A DNA stretch of 64,000 nt from UBA7359 sp963976795. Its GTDB lineage: Bacteria > Pseudomonadota > Gammaproteobacteria > Eutrophobiales > Eutrophobiaceae. Shown here one piece after another: positions 1 through 8,882 of this stretch. The stretch's first letter is position 1. Each line of letters starts with the position of its first letter. The notes below the pieces were generated by a model, which worked only from the letters and a program-made list of their open reading frames with translations, searched no databases and was not told the origin of the DNA. The position numbers were made by a program, and so were the translations under genes. Where the stretch lies: the NCBI GenBank assembly GCA_963976795.1, contig CAXBLT010000005.1, positions 124,001 through 188,000 on the forward strand, read 5' to 3'.

Positions 1-1270
1 CTTTCCATATTAATATTTGTTTGCTCGTACTACCTATTAGTACAGTCATCATAAATACATATGCGGTAAAAATTGAACATGCGACTGGCATCCCATATCT
101 TCCTAAGCCTCGTATTAATTCTATTACTCGCAAAGTAATACAGCTAATGACAATAGAAAATGGCATTAAGGCAATGTAAGTATATCGATCCGCCATTATC
201 TGTGCTCCGCTTTGGGTAAAACCTAAGACAGGAGATATAATTACGAAATAAATCAACATAAAGTACAATGGCCATTGTGTTCTCTTTCTTACAGATAAAG
301 AGAGGATAAACACAGAGAGAAAGACAAAAAAATGTACAAAAAACTTAACATCATAAAAGTTTGTTTTACCCAATAGATATAACGGCGATAGCTCTGAAGG
401 AAATAGAGTATGTAATAAATACATATTAAAACCGTAACTAGATTGCAGGAGTCTATCTACCAAGGTTAGTTTTTCCCAGGATATCATCGCACCTGCCGTG
501 TTTTGTCCAGAGATAGCTATTAATGCAAATAAGGCAGCTATAATAATATACGGAGTCTTCTGCTTTATACTTTCCAGAATCAATTTCATTGATAATTTTG
601 AGGGGTGAACTGTGGCCATATCCAGCAATATCAAGACAGCAGGAAAAGTAATGGCCCAAGCCTTACATAGCAATGACATAAAGAAACAACATAAAGAAAT
701 AGCATAGTATCTCTTTAATGAATTCTTGGTTATACCCACATCTGTTTGAAACCTGTAACTCATATAAGCCAGAAAACTTATCAACATAAAGAAAGCGCTA
801 AGCACATCTTTTCTTTCAGTAACCCAAACGACAGACTCTATTCTCAGGGGATGCAATGCGTATATTAAGGCACCAATAACTGACGAAAAAGTTATCAATA
901 CATGATTTGCGGGTGCGCTATAAATTAATCTTAAAAATGAAGAGATCACGAACATCAGTAAAATTGAATTTATACCGTGCACTATGATATTGACCAACCG
1001 GTACCCATAGCTTTCCAAACCCCAGACTTGATAGTCCACGATAAAAGTCAACCATGTTAGCGGGAGATAATTACCACCGAATCTAGTGGTAAACGCCCAA
1101 ATTAAACTGTCATAACTGAAAGACCTTATGTGTGCGTTATTTACTATAATTTCTCGATCATCCCACACAAAATCATAGCCTAATGAAGACTTAAAAACAT
1201 AAAACACCAGAAAAAAAATAATGGTGCTTGAAAATATTGTGATTAACCTATCGCTTACATTATTTTTCAA
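1..1270 (-). CDS. TMTC-like GT-C glycosyltransferase, partial (runs off left edge)
   Basis: The minus strand is open from about 1270 to base 1, at least 423 codons, and is strongly hydrophobic with many membrane segments. Near the N terminus it has an acidic loop motif (FVWDDREIIVNN), then GYRLVNIIVHGINSILL and LHPLRIESVVWVTERKDVLS. These are the recurring blocks of bacterial TMTC/TPR membrane proteins with a GT-C (PMT-like) fold, which move sugars from lipid carriers to proteins at the outer face of the inner membrane. No ATG lies near the start. A TTG at 1270 overlaps the previous gene by 11 bp and has GGAG ten bases upstream, so I chose it. The C terminus, where TPR repeats would be expected, is outside the window. 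Next to the pilins, pilin glycosylation is the natural guess, but the substrate is inferred. Confidence 0.7.
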   Translation of the reverse strand, partial: MKNNVSDRLITIFSSTIIFFLVFYVFKSSLGYDFVWDDREIIVNNAHIRSFSYDSLIWAFTTRFGGNYLPLTWLTFIVDYQVWGLESYGYRLVNIIVHGINSILLMFVISSFLRLIYSAPANHVLITFSSVIGALIYALHPLRIESVVWVTERKDVLSAFFMLISFLAYMSYRFQTDVGITKNSLKRYYAISLCCFFMSLLCKAWAITFPAVLILLDMATVHPSKLSMKLILESIKQKTPYIIIAALFALIAISGQNTAGAMISWEKLTLVDRLLQSSYGFNMYLLHTLFPSELSPLYLLGKTNFYDVKFFVHFFVFLSVFILSLSVRKRTQWPLYFMLIYFVIISPVLGFTQSGAQIMADRYTYIALMPFSIVISCITLRVIELIRGLGRYGMPVACSIFTAYVFMMTVLIGSTSKQILIWK

Positions 1271-3161
1271 TGACGTTCCACTCCATACCATAACGTTTTG
1301 TCAGCCGTTCCATAAGAAGGTTTGCTTCGTTAACTTTTCTATTCGCTAAGAAAATTGATATTAATTTAACCTGATATTCAAGCGTGTCGGGATTTCTTAA
1401 TGCAATATCTTGCATTATCATCAATGCTTGCGCTGCACCGTCCGGCACTGTCACAAGGTAAGTAGAATAAATATAAAGCACATCGCTTCTTAATCTGCCT
1501 TGTACACTATTATTTTCTAAAAGATTGTTGAACAATCTTCGCATCATCATCTCGTTACTGCGGCATAAAGTTGTAATTTGACAATTGACATATTGACGCA
1601 AAGAAATAACTTCTGAGACATTCACATTTCCATGCTTGAAGTCTAAAGCGATTTTATCCATAAGCACAGGATCTTCATCTTCACCCAACATGGCAACAAC
1701 ATGGGCTAAGGCAATTGCTGGCTGCATGTCTCTATCGCTGAGTGACGCTGCTCTTTGTAATGCAGTTTTTGCAATATAGGCAAATGCAGGGTCGCGCTTT
1801 TGTTCATATATTTTAAAGTACGCATAACCCATTTCGTAATTTGCTGTAACTGAATTGGGATGTCGTTGAGCTAGGCGCTCGCCTAGTAAAACCAGATCGC
1901 TCCAGTCATATGCCCGATTGATTGTAATTAACGAAAATAGAATCGTAACAAACGCAAAAACCAAATTAGTTCTGACAACTTTTATTCTGTTTAATAATAC
2001 TTTCAATGATAAAACAAAAATAATAACCATACCGATCGAGGGAAGATAATTTCTGTGCTCATGAACCAGGTTGAGAGGAAGAACCGTAGATTCCATCATA
2101 TGGCCCGCGAAAAAAAAGAGCAGGCCAAATCCGAACCAGGGCAATTTATCGACGCATTTAACTCCACTTATTGCCAGCAGCACAAAAGCAACTATAGACC
2201 AAAAAGTAGAGATTGGTTCGAATATGCTAGTCGATATAATAAAATCATCATGGTGCAGGCCAAATAAGTTTGCCTGCGGTATTAATATCTGAAGAATATA
2301 AAACCAAAGAACACGAAACTCTGTCAGCACTCTTTGCGTGAGATCGAATGCTCTGTCACTATAACCTGCTATTAAATCTCCATTCAAAAACATAAGCCCA
2401 ACAAAACATAACGGCAATAGAAGTACAAAAATATAAAATACTTTTAAGCACCAGCGTTCATATAATGCTTTTACATGCCATTGATACAAAGAACATTCAA
2501 TTACGAATAGAAATAGAAATAGTAACAAACCATTCTCTTTACAGAGAGCCGCGATAATCCCGAGAAAAACAATACTAATTAGCCTTCTCATCATTCTCCA
2601 AACATCTATCGTTGGAGTCTCACGCAAGTTTAAATAGAAGTAAATTCCCAGCAAAGTAAACGTAGCAGACATGCTCGTCATTCGTTGCACAACATAAAGA
2701 ACTGCCGTTAGGTTGATTGGGTGCACTGCCCATAATAGCGTTACCCAAAGTGCCAAACGCTCGAGTTCATACTTATTGCTTAAAAGAACCCCTCGGTTCA
2801 TCAAGATTGAGAATAGTCGGCATACAATAGAAAAAACCAGTAGCGAATTTAATGCATGAATCGTAATATTGGCTATTTTGTAACTTAGTGGAGAAAGGCT
2901 ACTTAACTGATAATTTAAATAAAAACTCAACATCGCCAAAGGGCGGCCTAATGGCCCTGACGAACCCGACAGTGTTGCTGTCCAGGCATCAGCAAAACTT
3001 AACCTCGCATCGTAGATCGCCGGATTCTGTAGAAAATTAAAATAATCATCGTATATGAACACGCCGGGCAAACCAGGTAAATAGACAAGCACAGCAGCAG
3101 CAAAAATAAAAAACCCCTTCAAAGAGGGGCTTTTATCATGTGCGGAGACTACCTTACTCAA
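1260..3161 (-). CDS. TMTC-like GT-C glycosyltransferase with C-terminal TPR-like region
   Basis: This 633-residue protein has a first membrane segment at about residues 16-35, an acidic loop (IYDDYFNFLQNP), then SYKIANITIHALNSLLVF and AVHPINLTAVLYVVQRM. It matches the architecture of TMTC/PMT-type GT-C enzymes: about ten membrane segments followed, from about residue 440, by a soluble helical TPR-like region. The start is a TTG whose TTGA overlaps the stop of the upstream pilin gene, so translation is probably coupled. A downstream start would delete the first membrane segment. Residues 10-18 are encoded by a rho-independent-terminator-like hairpin. It shares motifs with the next gene (1-1270) and is probably an old paralogue. 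Position after two pilins suggests O-glycosylation of the pilin or another exported protein; this is inference. Confidence 0.75.
   Translation of the reverse strand: MSKVVSAHDKSPSLKGFFIFAAAVLVYLPGLPGVFIYDDYFNFLQNPAIYDARLSFADAWTATLSGSSGPLGRPLAMLSFYLNYQLSSLSPLSYKIANITIHALNSLLVFSIVCRLFSILMNRGVLLSNKYELERLALWVTLLWAVHPINLTAVLYVVQRMTSMSATFTLLGIYFYLNLRETPTIDVWRMMRRLISIVFLGIIAALCKENGLLLFLFLFVIECSLYQWHVKALYERWCLKVFYIFVLLLPLCFVGLMFLNGDLIAGYSDRAFDLTQRVLTEFRVLWFYILQILIPQANLFGLHHDDFIISTSIFEPISTFWSIVAFVLLAISGVKCVDKLPWFGFGLLFFFAGHMMESTVLPLNLVHEHRNYLPSIGMVIIFVLSLKVLLNRIKVVRTNLVFAFVTILFSLITINRAYDWSDLVLLGERLAQRHPNSVTANYEMGYAYFKIYEQKRDPAFAYIAKTALQRAASLSDRDMQPAIALAHVVAMLGEDEDPVLMDKIALDFKHGNVNVSEVISLRQYVNCQITTLCRSNEMMMRRLFNNLLENNSVQGRLRSDVLYIYSTYLVTVPDGAAQALMIMQDIALRNPDTLEYQVKLISIFLANRKVNEANLLMERLTKRYGMEWNVIEK
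3108..3134 (-). terminator. Rho-independent terminator embedded in a coding sequence
   Basis: On the minus strand the sequence AAAAGCCCCT, a 6-base loop, AGGGG and six T residues forms a stem of about 10 bp (one G-U pair) followed by a U tract. It lies 24-50 bases after the stop codon of the second pilin gene, where a pilin terminator is expected. It also lies inside the first 18 codons of the glycosyltransferase ORF. It closely resembles the terminator after the first pilin (3731-3758), as if copied with the pilin duplication. It should cap pilin transcription and let only a fraction of transcripts continue into the membrane-enzyme genes. Confidence 0.7.
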
Positions 3162-3586
3162 CGACAGTTCGCGGGCCTCAACTTGCTAGGCACTGTGCCT
3201 CCTGTACTACAATCCCATGTTATGCCGCCGCCAGTATCGGCAGGGGTAAAAACTATCGTTGTTGCGGCGCTGTCTACCTTCGTATTATAGGTCACTGTAA
3301 TTGAGCCACCAGAAGCGCCGATCGCAACTGATGAAACAGCGTTTCCGACGATACTAGTAGAACCCGCTAATCCCGCTCCAACATTGGAAATTGGCCAAGT
3401 ACCTTCAGAAGCATAATATTCAGCAACTGTTGACCTTGCATGAGAAACTAGCGCTAAACCCTCAGACACATGTGCTCGCTTGGTGTAATCCTGATAAGAA
3501 GGTATGGCAACAGCAGCAAGAATGCCGATTATGGCCACAACGATCATTAATTCGATAAGTGTAAACCCTCGTTGATTTCTTCTCAT
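3158..3586 (-). CDS. pilA: Type IV major pilin-type protein (second copy)
   Basis: A 142-residue type IVa prepilin. It has a short leader, MRRNQRG, then the cleavage and methylation site FTLIELMIVVAIIGILAAV, with the conserved Glu5 of the mature protein. A variable globular domain follows, then a C-terminal pair of cysteines (WDCSTG and ANC) that would close the disulfide loop. The open frame extends 18 codons further upstream, but the ATG at 3586 has GGAG eight bases before it and gives the usual short leader, so I start there. It shares the first 35 mature residues and the ITWxC...SKLRPANCR tail with the neighbouring pilin but differs in the middle. PilD (24.9 kb) would process it and PilB/PilC would assemble it. 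No separate promoter was found in the 200 bp upstream. Confidence 0.93.
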   Translation of the reverse strand: MRRNQRGFTLIELMIVVAIIGILAAVAIPSYQDYTKRAHVSEGLALVSHARSTVAEYYASEGTWPISNVGAGLAGSTSIVGNAVSSVAIGASGGSITVTYNTKVDSAATTIVFTPADTGGGITWDCSTGGTVPSKLRPANCR

Positions 3587-3730
3587 AGACTTTTCTCCAG
3601 AATATTCGTAAATGATCATTGTTTTCGCAGTCCTATCCATCTCGCTTCACACAGGCTATTTAATATAATCTTCAGTAAAAATATAAACACTGTAATTAAA
3701 CCTGTAAATTTAAATTTTAATCTCAAACAC

Positions 3731-3758
3731 AAAAAACCCCTCCGAAGAGGGGTTTTTT
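3731..3758 (-). terminator. Rho-independent terminator after first pilin
   Basis: Perfect 12-bp stem AAAAAACCCCTC / GAGGGGTTTTTT with a TTCG tetraloop on the minus strand, starting about 30 bases after the stop codon of the pilin at 3789-4205. The stem is flanked by A and T tracts, so it could work in both directions, but only the pilin side has a gene to terminate. Confidence 0.9.
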
Positions 3759-3788
3759 ATTTACATCAATTAAGCATTTGCGAATGTC

Positions 3789-4205
3789 TTATCGACAATT
3801 AGCAGGTCTCAACTTGCTTGCTACTGAACCTGCACAACCCCAAGTTATACCACCGCCGGTATCAGCCGCTGTCAAGACGACGTTTTGCGCAGCGCTGTTC
3901 ACTTTTGTGTTATATAAAATGGTAATTGTATTAGTCGCAACCGTTACAGAGGTAACCGCATTACCACTGATACTAGTTGCTGACGCCAACCCAGCTGTAG
4001 CATTATCCGTTGGCCAAGTACCTTCAGACGCATAGTATTCTGAAATGCTTGTTTTCGCAGCACCGGCTAAACCAAAGCCCTCTGATACGTGCGCACGCTT
4101 GGTGTAATCTTGATAAGAAGGAATAGCAACGGCGGCAAGAATACCGATAATTGCTACAACGATCATCAATTCGATTAGGGTAAAACCCTGTTGTACTTTT
4201 TTCAT
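3789..4205 (-). CDS. pilA: Type IV major pilin-type protein (first copy)
   Basis: A 138-residue type IVa prepilin. The leader MKKVQQG is followed by the methylated N-terminal helix FTLIELMIVVAIIGILAAV with Glu5. The C-terminal disulfide pair is WGCAG...ANC. It is preceded by a strong ribosome binding site (AAGGAG) with good spacing. It follows pilS-pilR on the same strand, with a sigma-54-type promoter in between and a strong terminator behind it, so it is probably the more highly expressed of the two copies. The tandem paralogue downstream keeps the helix and the C-terminal block but has a different central region. The product is exported through the Sec system, held in the inner membrane and polymerised into pili after cleavage by PilD. 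Confidence 0.95.
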   Translation of the reverse strand: MKKVQQGFTLIELMIVVAIIGILAAVAIPSYQDYTKRAHVSEGFGLAGAAKTSISEYYASEGTWPTDNATAGLASATSISGNAVTSVTVATNTITILYNTKVNSAAQNVVLTAADTGGGITWGCAGSVASKLRPANCR

Positions 4206-4547
4206 TATTACTTACTCCTTATGAGTGGTTCACTTAATAAATTAAAGATTATTAATTCTAAACTTTTTGTTATTACACTAAATAACAATCTTTGCAAAGA
4301 TTACTCTGCCCCAAGCATTACATAACAATAATCACAAACTGTTAGTTAATAAGGGCAAGAGCATTGGTCATTGAGCATGATCTATGCCAGTAGTAAACCG
4401 CTTATTAAATTTCCTAGCTGTAGCATCCTATATTATTGTTTAATATAATTTTTTTATTTCACTTCTTATTAGATGCTAGACAAGCCATGATATAAATAAG
4501 CTACCTAATTGTCATAAAGTGACGTATTACGGCAACACAGCCTTGGG
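4206..4547. other. Intergenic region between pilR and the first pilin
   Basis: This 342-bp AT-rich stretch contains no convincing ORF. The only element I can support is the -24/-12 promoter at 4374-4389. It implies a transcribed leader of about 155-160 bases before the pilin start, longer than usual for pilin genes. No clear pilR terminator was seen. Confidence 0.6.
4374..4389 (-). promoter_or_regulatory. Candidate sigma-54 (-24/-12) promoter for the pilin
   Basis: On the minus strand, TGGCATAGATCATGCT has the invariant GG and GC exactly ten bases apart. It keeps TGGCA at -24 and aTGCt at -12, compared with the consensus TGGCAC-N5-TTGCW. PilR, a sigma-54 activator, is encoded immediately upstream, and pilin genes are its classic target. 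Start of transcription would be near 4363. PilR binding sites further upstream were not identified. Confidence 0.55.
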
Positions 4548-5855
4548 TTAATCAAGCCCTAACTTTTCCAAACGATAACGCAATGCTCGAAAACTGATCC
4601 CAAGCAGTTTCGCGGCAGCAGTCTTATTCCATCTTGTTTTTTCAAGCGCCTCGACTATTTTTTGTTTTTCTATATCACCAAGCACTGAATCCAATGCTGC
4701 ATTACTTTGTATCGTTGTTTCAGGGAGATCTGATAACTGAATATCTTCCTGACTAACAACATTATCAATACATAAGGTAGTCGCGCGTTCAAGTATGTTC
4801 TCCAGTTCCCTGACATTTCCGGGATAAGAGTATGACTCCAATGTTTTTTTCGCATCATCAGTTAGTTTCGGTTTTACATTTCCTGATAACTGAACCATTT
4901 TTTCAAGAATATGATCAATCAATAACGGGATGTCATCTATTCGTTCTCGTAAAGGGGGGATTTTTAATTCGATGACGTTAATCCTGTAGAGCAAATCCTG
5001 ACGAAAGTACTTCTGCTTAACACGCTCATTCAAGTCATAGTTCGTCGCGCTCAGGATTCTGACATCAACTTTTATTTCATTTTGAGAACCAATAGGCCTT
5101 ATGACCTTTTCCTGAATTGCCCGTAATAGTTTGACCTGCATATGCTGTGGTAACTCAGCAACTTCATCAAGGAATAATGTGCCACCATTTGCTGCTTGAA
5201 AAAGACCCTCCTTATCAGTCAACGCGCCCGTAAAGCTACCCTTCTTATGTCCAAAGAATTCACTTTCCATTAAGTCCTCAGGGATTGCACCACAATTTAT
5301 TGGTATAAAGGCTTTGTCAGCCCGTGGCCCATAATCGTGAATCATGTGAGCAACGAGTTCTTTACCCGTTCCGGATTCTCCGCTGATATAAATAGGCGCT
5401 TGACTACGAGCTACTTTTTCAATTGTTTTACGTAAATCTTGCATTACTTTACTAGTGCCAATGATCGTTGGTTTTTTTATATCTCCTGTAGTGCTTGTTT
5501 TTAATGCGCTCTGCACCACTGTTCTTAATGAATTCAGATCGATTGGTTTTGTCAAAAAATCAAATGCGCCATACTTCAATGCTTGAATAGCACTCTCCAT
5601 ACTTCCATGCGCTGTAATGACAGCAATAGGAACTTGAGGAAAGTTCGTTTGCATTTCATCAACAAATTCAACACCATCTCCATCGGGTAATTTCATATCT
5701 GTTAAGCACAGGTCAAACTTATACTGGCTTAATAGCCCCCTCGCCACTGCCAAGTCCTCCGCACAATGACTGTTGATTTTCATTCGTTTCAGCGTTATTC
5801 CCAATAATTCTCTAATATCGGGCTCATCATCTACAATTAATGCAAGTTGCGGCAT
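4548..5855 (-). CDS. pilR: PilR, sigma-54-dependent response regulator
   Basis: A 435-residue NtrC-type regulator that turns on pilin transcription with RpoN. The receiver domain occupies residues 1-120, with phosphoacceptor Asp53 in CLTDMKLPDG. The AAA+ domain has Walker A GESGTGKE (159-166), a sigma-54 contact loop GSFTGA (206-211, the family has GAFTGA; Ala to Ser here) and Walker B GGTLFLDE (224-231). A Fis-type helix-turn-helix sits at the C terminus (NKTAAAKLLGISFRALRYRL). Its start lies two bases after the pilS stop, so the two form one operon. The pilin genes follow directly. Confidence 0.95.
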   Translation of the reverse strand: MPQLALIVDDEPDIRELLGITLKRMKINSHCAEDLAVARGLLSQYKFDLCLTDMKLPDGDGVEFVDEMQTNFPQVPIAVITAHGSMESAIQALKYGAFDFLTKPIDLNSLRTVVQSALKTSTTGDIKKPTIIGTSKVMQDLRKTIEKVARSQAPIYISGESGTGKELVAHMIHDYGPRADKAFIPINCGAIPEDLMESEFFGHKKGSFTGALTDKEGLFQAANGGTLFLDEVAELPQHMQVKLLRAIQEKVIRPIGSQNEIKVDVRILSATNYDLNERVKQKYFRQDLLYRINVIELKIPPLRERIDDIPLLIDHILEKMVQLSGNVKPKLTDDAKKTLESYSYPGNVRELENILERATTLCIDNVVSQEDIQLSDLPETTIQSNAALDSVLGDIEKQKIVEALEKTRWNKTAAAKLLGISFRALRYRLEKLGLD

Positions 5856-5857
5856 TC

Positions 5858-7477
5858 CTATTCCAACTCACCCTGTTTATTGATATGCATAAAACTCACT
5901 CTGAATGTCGTCCCTTTGCTTGTTGTTGTATTTAAAACTAAAGTTGCCTGATTTGCCTCACAAAGCTCGCGAGCCAAATATAAGCCTAAACCGGAACCTT
6001 TTGTTTCAGTTGTGAAAAATGGTTCAAACAATTGTTCCTTAACTTCATCGGATATTCCTGTCCCATAATCAATTATATCAATATATGGCCTTTGAGAATC
6101 GCCGGCAATATTACAAGACAGAGTCATGACAGGAACACTCTGGCTATAACGTTTTGCATTTTCGCATAGATTCCACATCACTTGATATAATTGCGAAGGA
6201 TCCATCCGCACAAATATGTCTTTGTTATTTTCTTTCATCTGGATGCTATCCTTAGGCAATTTATATCGCGTTTCAAATTCGTTAACAAAATTATGCAACC
6301 ATGGAATTAAAGCGAATTTTTCAGGTGTTGTTTTTTCTCTTCGACTAATACTTAAAACATTTTCTATTATATTATTTATACGGAGAGAGTGATCATTGAT
6401 TATTTCTGTCAATCGTTGATCTTCAATGGAGAGAGACTCCGACTCACATAGCAGCTGACCAGCATGATTAATAGCACCAAGCGGATTTCTAACTTCGTGC
6501 GCTATGCTCGCTGTTAGTCTACCTAACGAGGCAAGCTTCAGTTGCTGCGCACGCTGTTTCAATCGTGAGAAGTTTTCAAGAAAAATTAAAATTTGATAGT
6601 TTGATTCTAATGTTAATTTTATGAATGAAACCTGTAGCTCAACCTCACCCTCATCAAATTTAATGATAACATTTTGTTTATCACTATTTATAAGCCAGCC
6701 TTCAAGGTGTTCTTTAATATAAAAATTAATAAAATAAGAAACCTTATTTGTACTTTCGCCCTGTTGCCCGATTAAATGTTTTGCTGACTTATTGATTAAT
6801 AAAATATTCATGTCGCGATCCAAAACAATAATGCCAGATTGCATTCTTTGGACAATATGTTCATTTAATTTAGCGAGCTCATTTATTTCAATTGCCTGTA
6901 ACTCTGCCAATGCTTCCGTTTCTTTTACTCTGGTAGCGAGTAAGTTTCCGATAATAGCAATAATAAAAAATGTAGCGCCTAATATTCCTGCATGGGTGTA
7001 ATTAACAGCATAATAAAATTTAAAAAACTGCAAGTATAATTCATGGCACAGCACAGAAAGCGCGGCAATAGCAGCAAATAGAATTGCAATTTTTCCAACT
7101 CGAAGGAGGCTGCCTCCGGCAACAGCAATAGCTATTAACAACCCAAAACCACTGCTCAATCCATTACTTGAATACATCAACAAACTCAACATGATGATGT
7201 CTATCAAGACATGGAAGGCAATTTGAAGATTAAACCTCGGTACTTGAGAACGAATAAAATAACTGAAAACTATAGCTACGAATAAGTAGCCATGACATAC
7301 AATTGAAAACAGATCCTCATTAAGGCTACCCAATGGTTGCGGCAAACGACCGATATAAACCAAGAGTAGAAATAAACCTGATAGCAATATCCGATAAAAA
7401 TTAAAATAGGCCAATGCCTGCCAATTTATAGTTTTTTGATAATGCGAAATAGGCGCTTTTTTATCAAAATTTTTCAT
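5858..7477 (-). CDS. pilS: PilS, sensor histidine kinase
   Basis: A 539-residue membrane histidine kinase partnering PilR. About six membrane segments lie between residues 20 and 185, and a PAS-like region follows at about 205-300. The dimerisation domain carries the phosphoacceptor His327 in SIAHEVRNPLG. The ATPase domain has an N box (NLCENAKRYS) and G boxes (DYGTGIS and GSGLGLYLA). In known systems PilS reads pilin level in the inner membrane and sets phosphorylation of PilR. It is divergent from sucC; no promoter was assigned in the 235-bp gap. Confidence 0.94.
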   Translation of the reverse strand: MKNFDKKAPISHYQKTINWQALAYFNFYRILLSGLFLLLVYIGRLPQPLGSLNEDLFSIVCHGYLFVAIVFSYFIRSQVPRFNLQIAFHVLIDIIMLSLLMYSSNGLSSGFGLLIAIAVAGGSLLRVGKIAILFAAIAALSVLCHELYLQFFKFYYAVNYTHAGILGATFFIIAIIGNLLATRVKETEALAELQAIEINELAKLNEHIVQRMQSGIIVLDRDMNILLINKSAKHLIGQQGESTNKVSYFINFYIKEHLEGWLINSDKQNVIIKFDEGEVELQVSFIKLTLESNYQILIFLENFSRLKQRAQQLKLASLGRLTASIAHEVRNPLGAINHAGQLLCESESLSIEDQRLTEIINDHSLRINNIIENVLSISRREKTTPEKFALIPWLHNFVNEFETRYKLPKDSIQMKENNKDIFVRMDPSQLYQVMWNLCENAKRYSQSVPVMTLSCNIAGDSQRPYIDIIDYGTGISDEVKEQLFEPFFTTETKGSGLGLYLARELCEANQATLVLNTTTSKGTTFRVSFMHINKQGELE

Positions 7478-7712
7478 AACAGATTATCGGTTGTTTAATT
7501 GGCACGTTTATTGAGTTCTATATTTTAAAGTCGAAACTAAGGAACGAATAATATAAGATTATGGATAACCCTGACTTAATAAATGATTATTACAATACAA
7601 TTTCATTAAAAAAGTACCATAATTGATTAAAATCAATGAATACATCGGCTATTTTAAGAAAAAACACATCTCCCACATTAATATCTCAATTTATCACTGT
7701 TAAGGACATATC

Positions 7713-8882
7713 ATGAACCTACACGAATATCAGGCCAAAAAACTATTCGAAGACTATGGCATACCCACCCCAGCAGGGAAATCAGCCGAATCTATTGCTG
7801 AGGCCAAACAATGCGCCTCGGAATTAGGTGGTGATGGCTGGATAGTCAAGGCGCAGGTTCATGCTGGTGGCCGCGGCAAGGCGGGCGGGGTAAAAATCGC
7901 AAAGGGACAAGATGAACTGGAATCCATTGTCGAATCATTACTGGGTTCTCAATTAGTCACAAAGCAATCAGCACCACATGGGCAACCTGTTAATAAGGTC
8001 TTAATTGCATCGCTTTCTGATATCGCCTCTGAGCTGTATCTCAGTTTAGTCGTCGACCGCGCTAGTAGACGAGTAGCCATTATGGCATCCACAGAAGGTG
8101 GGATGGACATTGAAGAAGTCGCCGCCACACAGCCAGAAAAGATTATCAGTGTTATTGTCGACCCTGTACTTGGCCTACAAGGTCACCAATGCCGTCGAAT
8201 CGGATTCGCGTTAGGGTTTGATAATGATCAGAGAAAACAACTAAGTTCTATATTACAAGGTTTATACAAATTATTTACCGAAAATGATCTGAGTCTGGTT
8301 GAAATTAATCCCCTCATAATAAATAAGGATGGCAATTTGGTCGCCATCGACGCAAAAGTAGGGATAGATGACAACGCCCTCTTTAGACATCCTCAACTTG
8401 AAGAGCTGCGGGATCCAACTCAGGAAGATGAAAAAGAAAACATCGCACGACAATTTGATCTCAACTATATAACGCTGGATGGCAATATTGCCTGCATGGT
8501 TAATGGTGCTGGCTTAGCAATGGCAACCATGGATATTATTCAATTGCATGGCGGCAAACCGGCAAACTTTCTTGATGTAGGCGGCGGGGCAACTGCAGAA
8601 AGAGTTGCAGAAGCATTCAAACTAATTGTCTCTGACAAAAATGTAGAGGCTATTTTAGTCAATATATTCGGTGGCATCGTACGTTGTGATTTGATCGCGG
8701 AAGGCATTATCCAAGCGGTAAAAGAAGTCGGTGTCGATGTCCCTGTTGTCGTCAGACTAGAAGGCACTAATGTGAATGAAGGTAAAGCCGCTCTCGCAGA
8801 TAGTGGACTTGACTTACTTGCAGCAGAAGATCTCTCGGATGCTGCTAAAAAGGCAGTTGCTGCTGTTGGAGGAGCAAAATAA
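7713..8882 (+). CDS. sucC: Succinyl-CoA synthetase, beta subunit
   Basis: A 389-residue ATP-grasp subunit of the TCA-cycle enzyme that interconverts succinyl-CoA and succinate with formation of a nucleoside triphosphate. The start MNLHEYQAKKLFEDYGIP, the glycine-rich VHAGGRGKAGGVK and the C-terminal VNIFGGIVRCD and GTNVNEG blocks are family signatures, and the length is standard. An AAGGA ribosome binding site precedes the ATG. The stop overlaps the sucD start by one base (TAATG). It is not next to other TCA-cycle genes here, only to pilS. Confidence 0.97.
   Translation: MNLHEYQAKKLFEDYGIPTPAGKSAESIAEAKQCASELGGDGWIVKAQVHAGGRGKAGGVKIAKGQDELESIVESLLGSQLVTKQSAPHGQPVNKVLIASLSDIASELYLSLVVDRASRRVAIMASTEGGMDIEEVAATQPEKIISVIVDPVLGLQGHQCRRIGFALGFDNDQRKQLSSILQGLYKLFTENDLSLVEINPLIINKDGNLVAIDAKVGIDDNALFRHPQLEELRDPTQEDEKENIARQFDLNYITLDGNIACMVNGAGLAMATMDIIQLHGGKPANFLDVGGGATAERVAEAFKLIVSDKNVEAILVNIFGGIVRCDLIAEGIIQAVKEVGVDVPVVVRLEGTNVNEGKAALADSGLDLLAAEDLSDAAKKAVAAVGGAK

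Noticed and set aside
3778..4035. Plus-strand ORF of 85 codons opposite the first pilin
   Set aside because: It is antisense to a clear pilin gene with its own ribosome binding site, and its composition simply mirrors that gene.
4290..4320. Second possible sigma-54 site on the minus strand (GGGGC...TTTGCA)
   Set aside because: The GG and GC elements are thirteen bases apart instead of ten.
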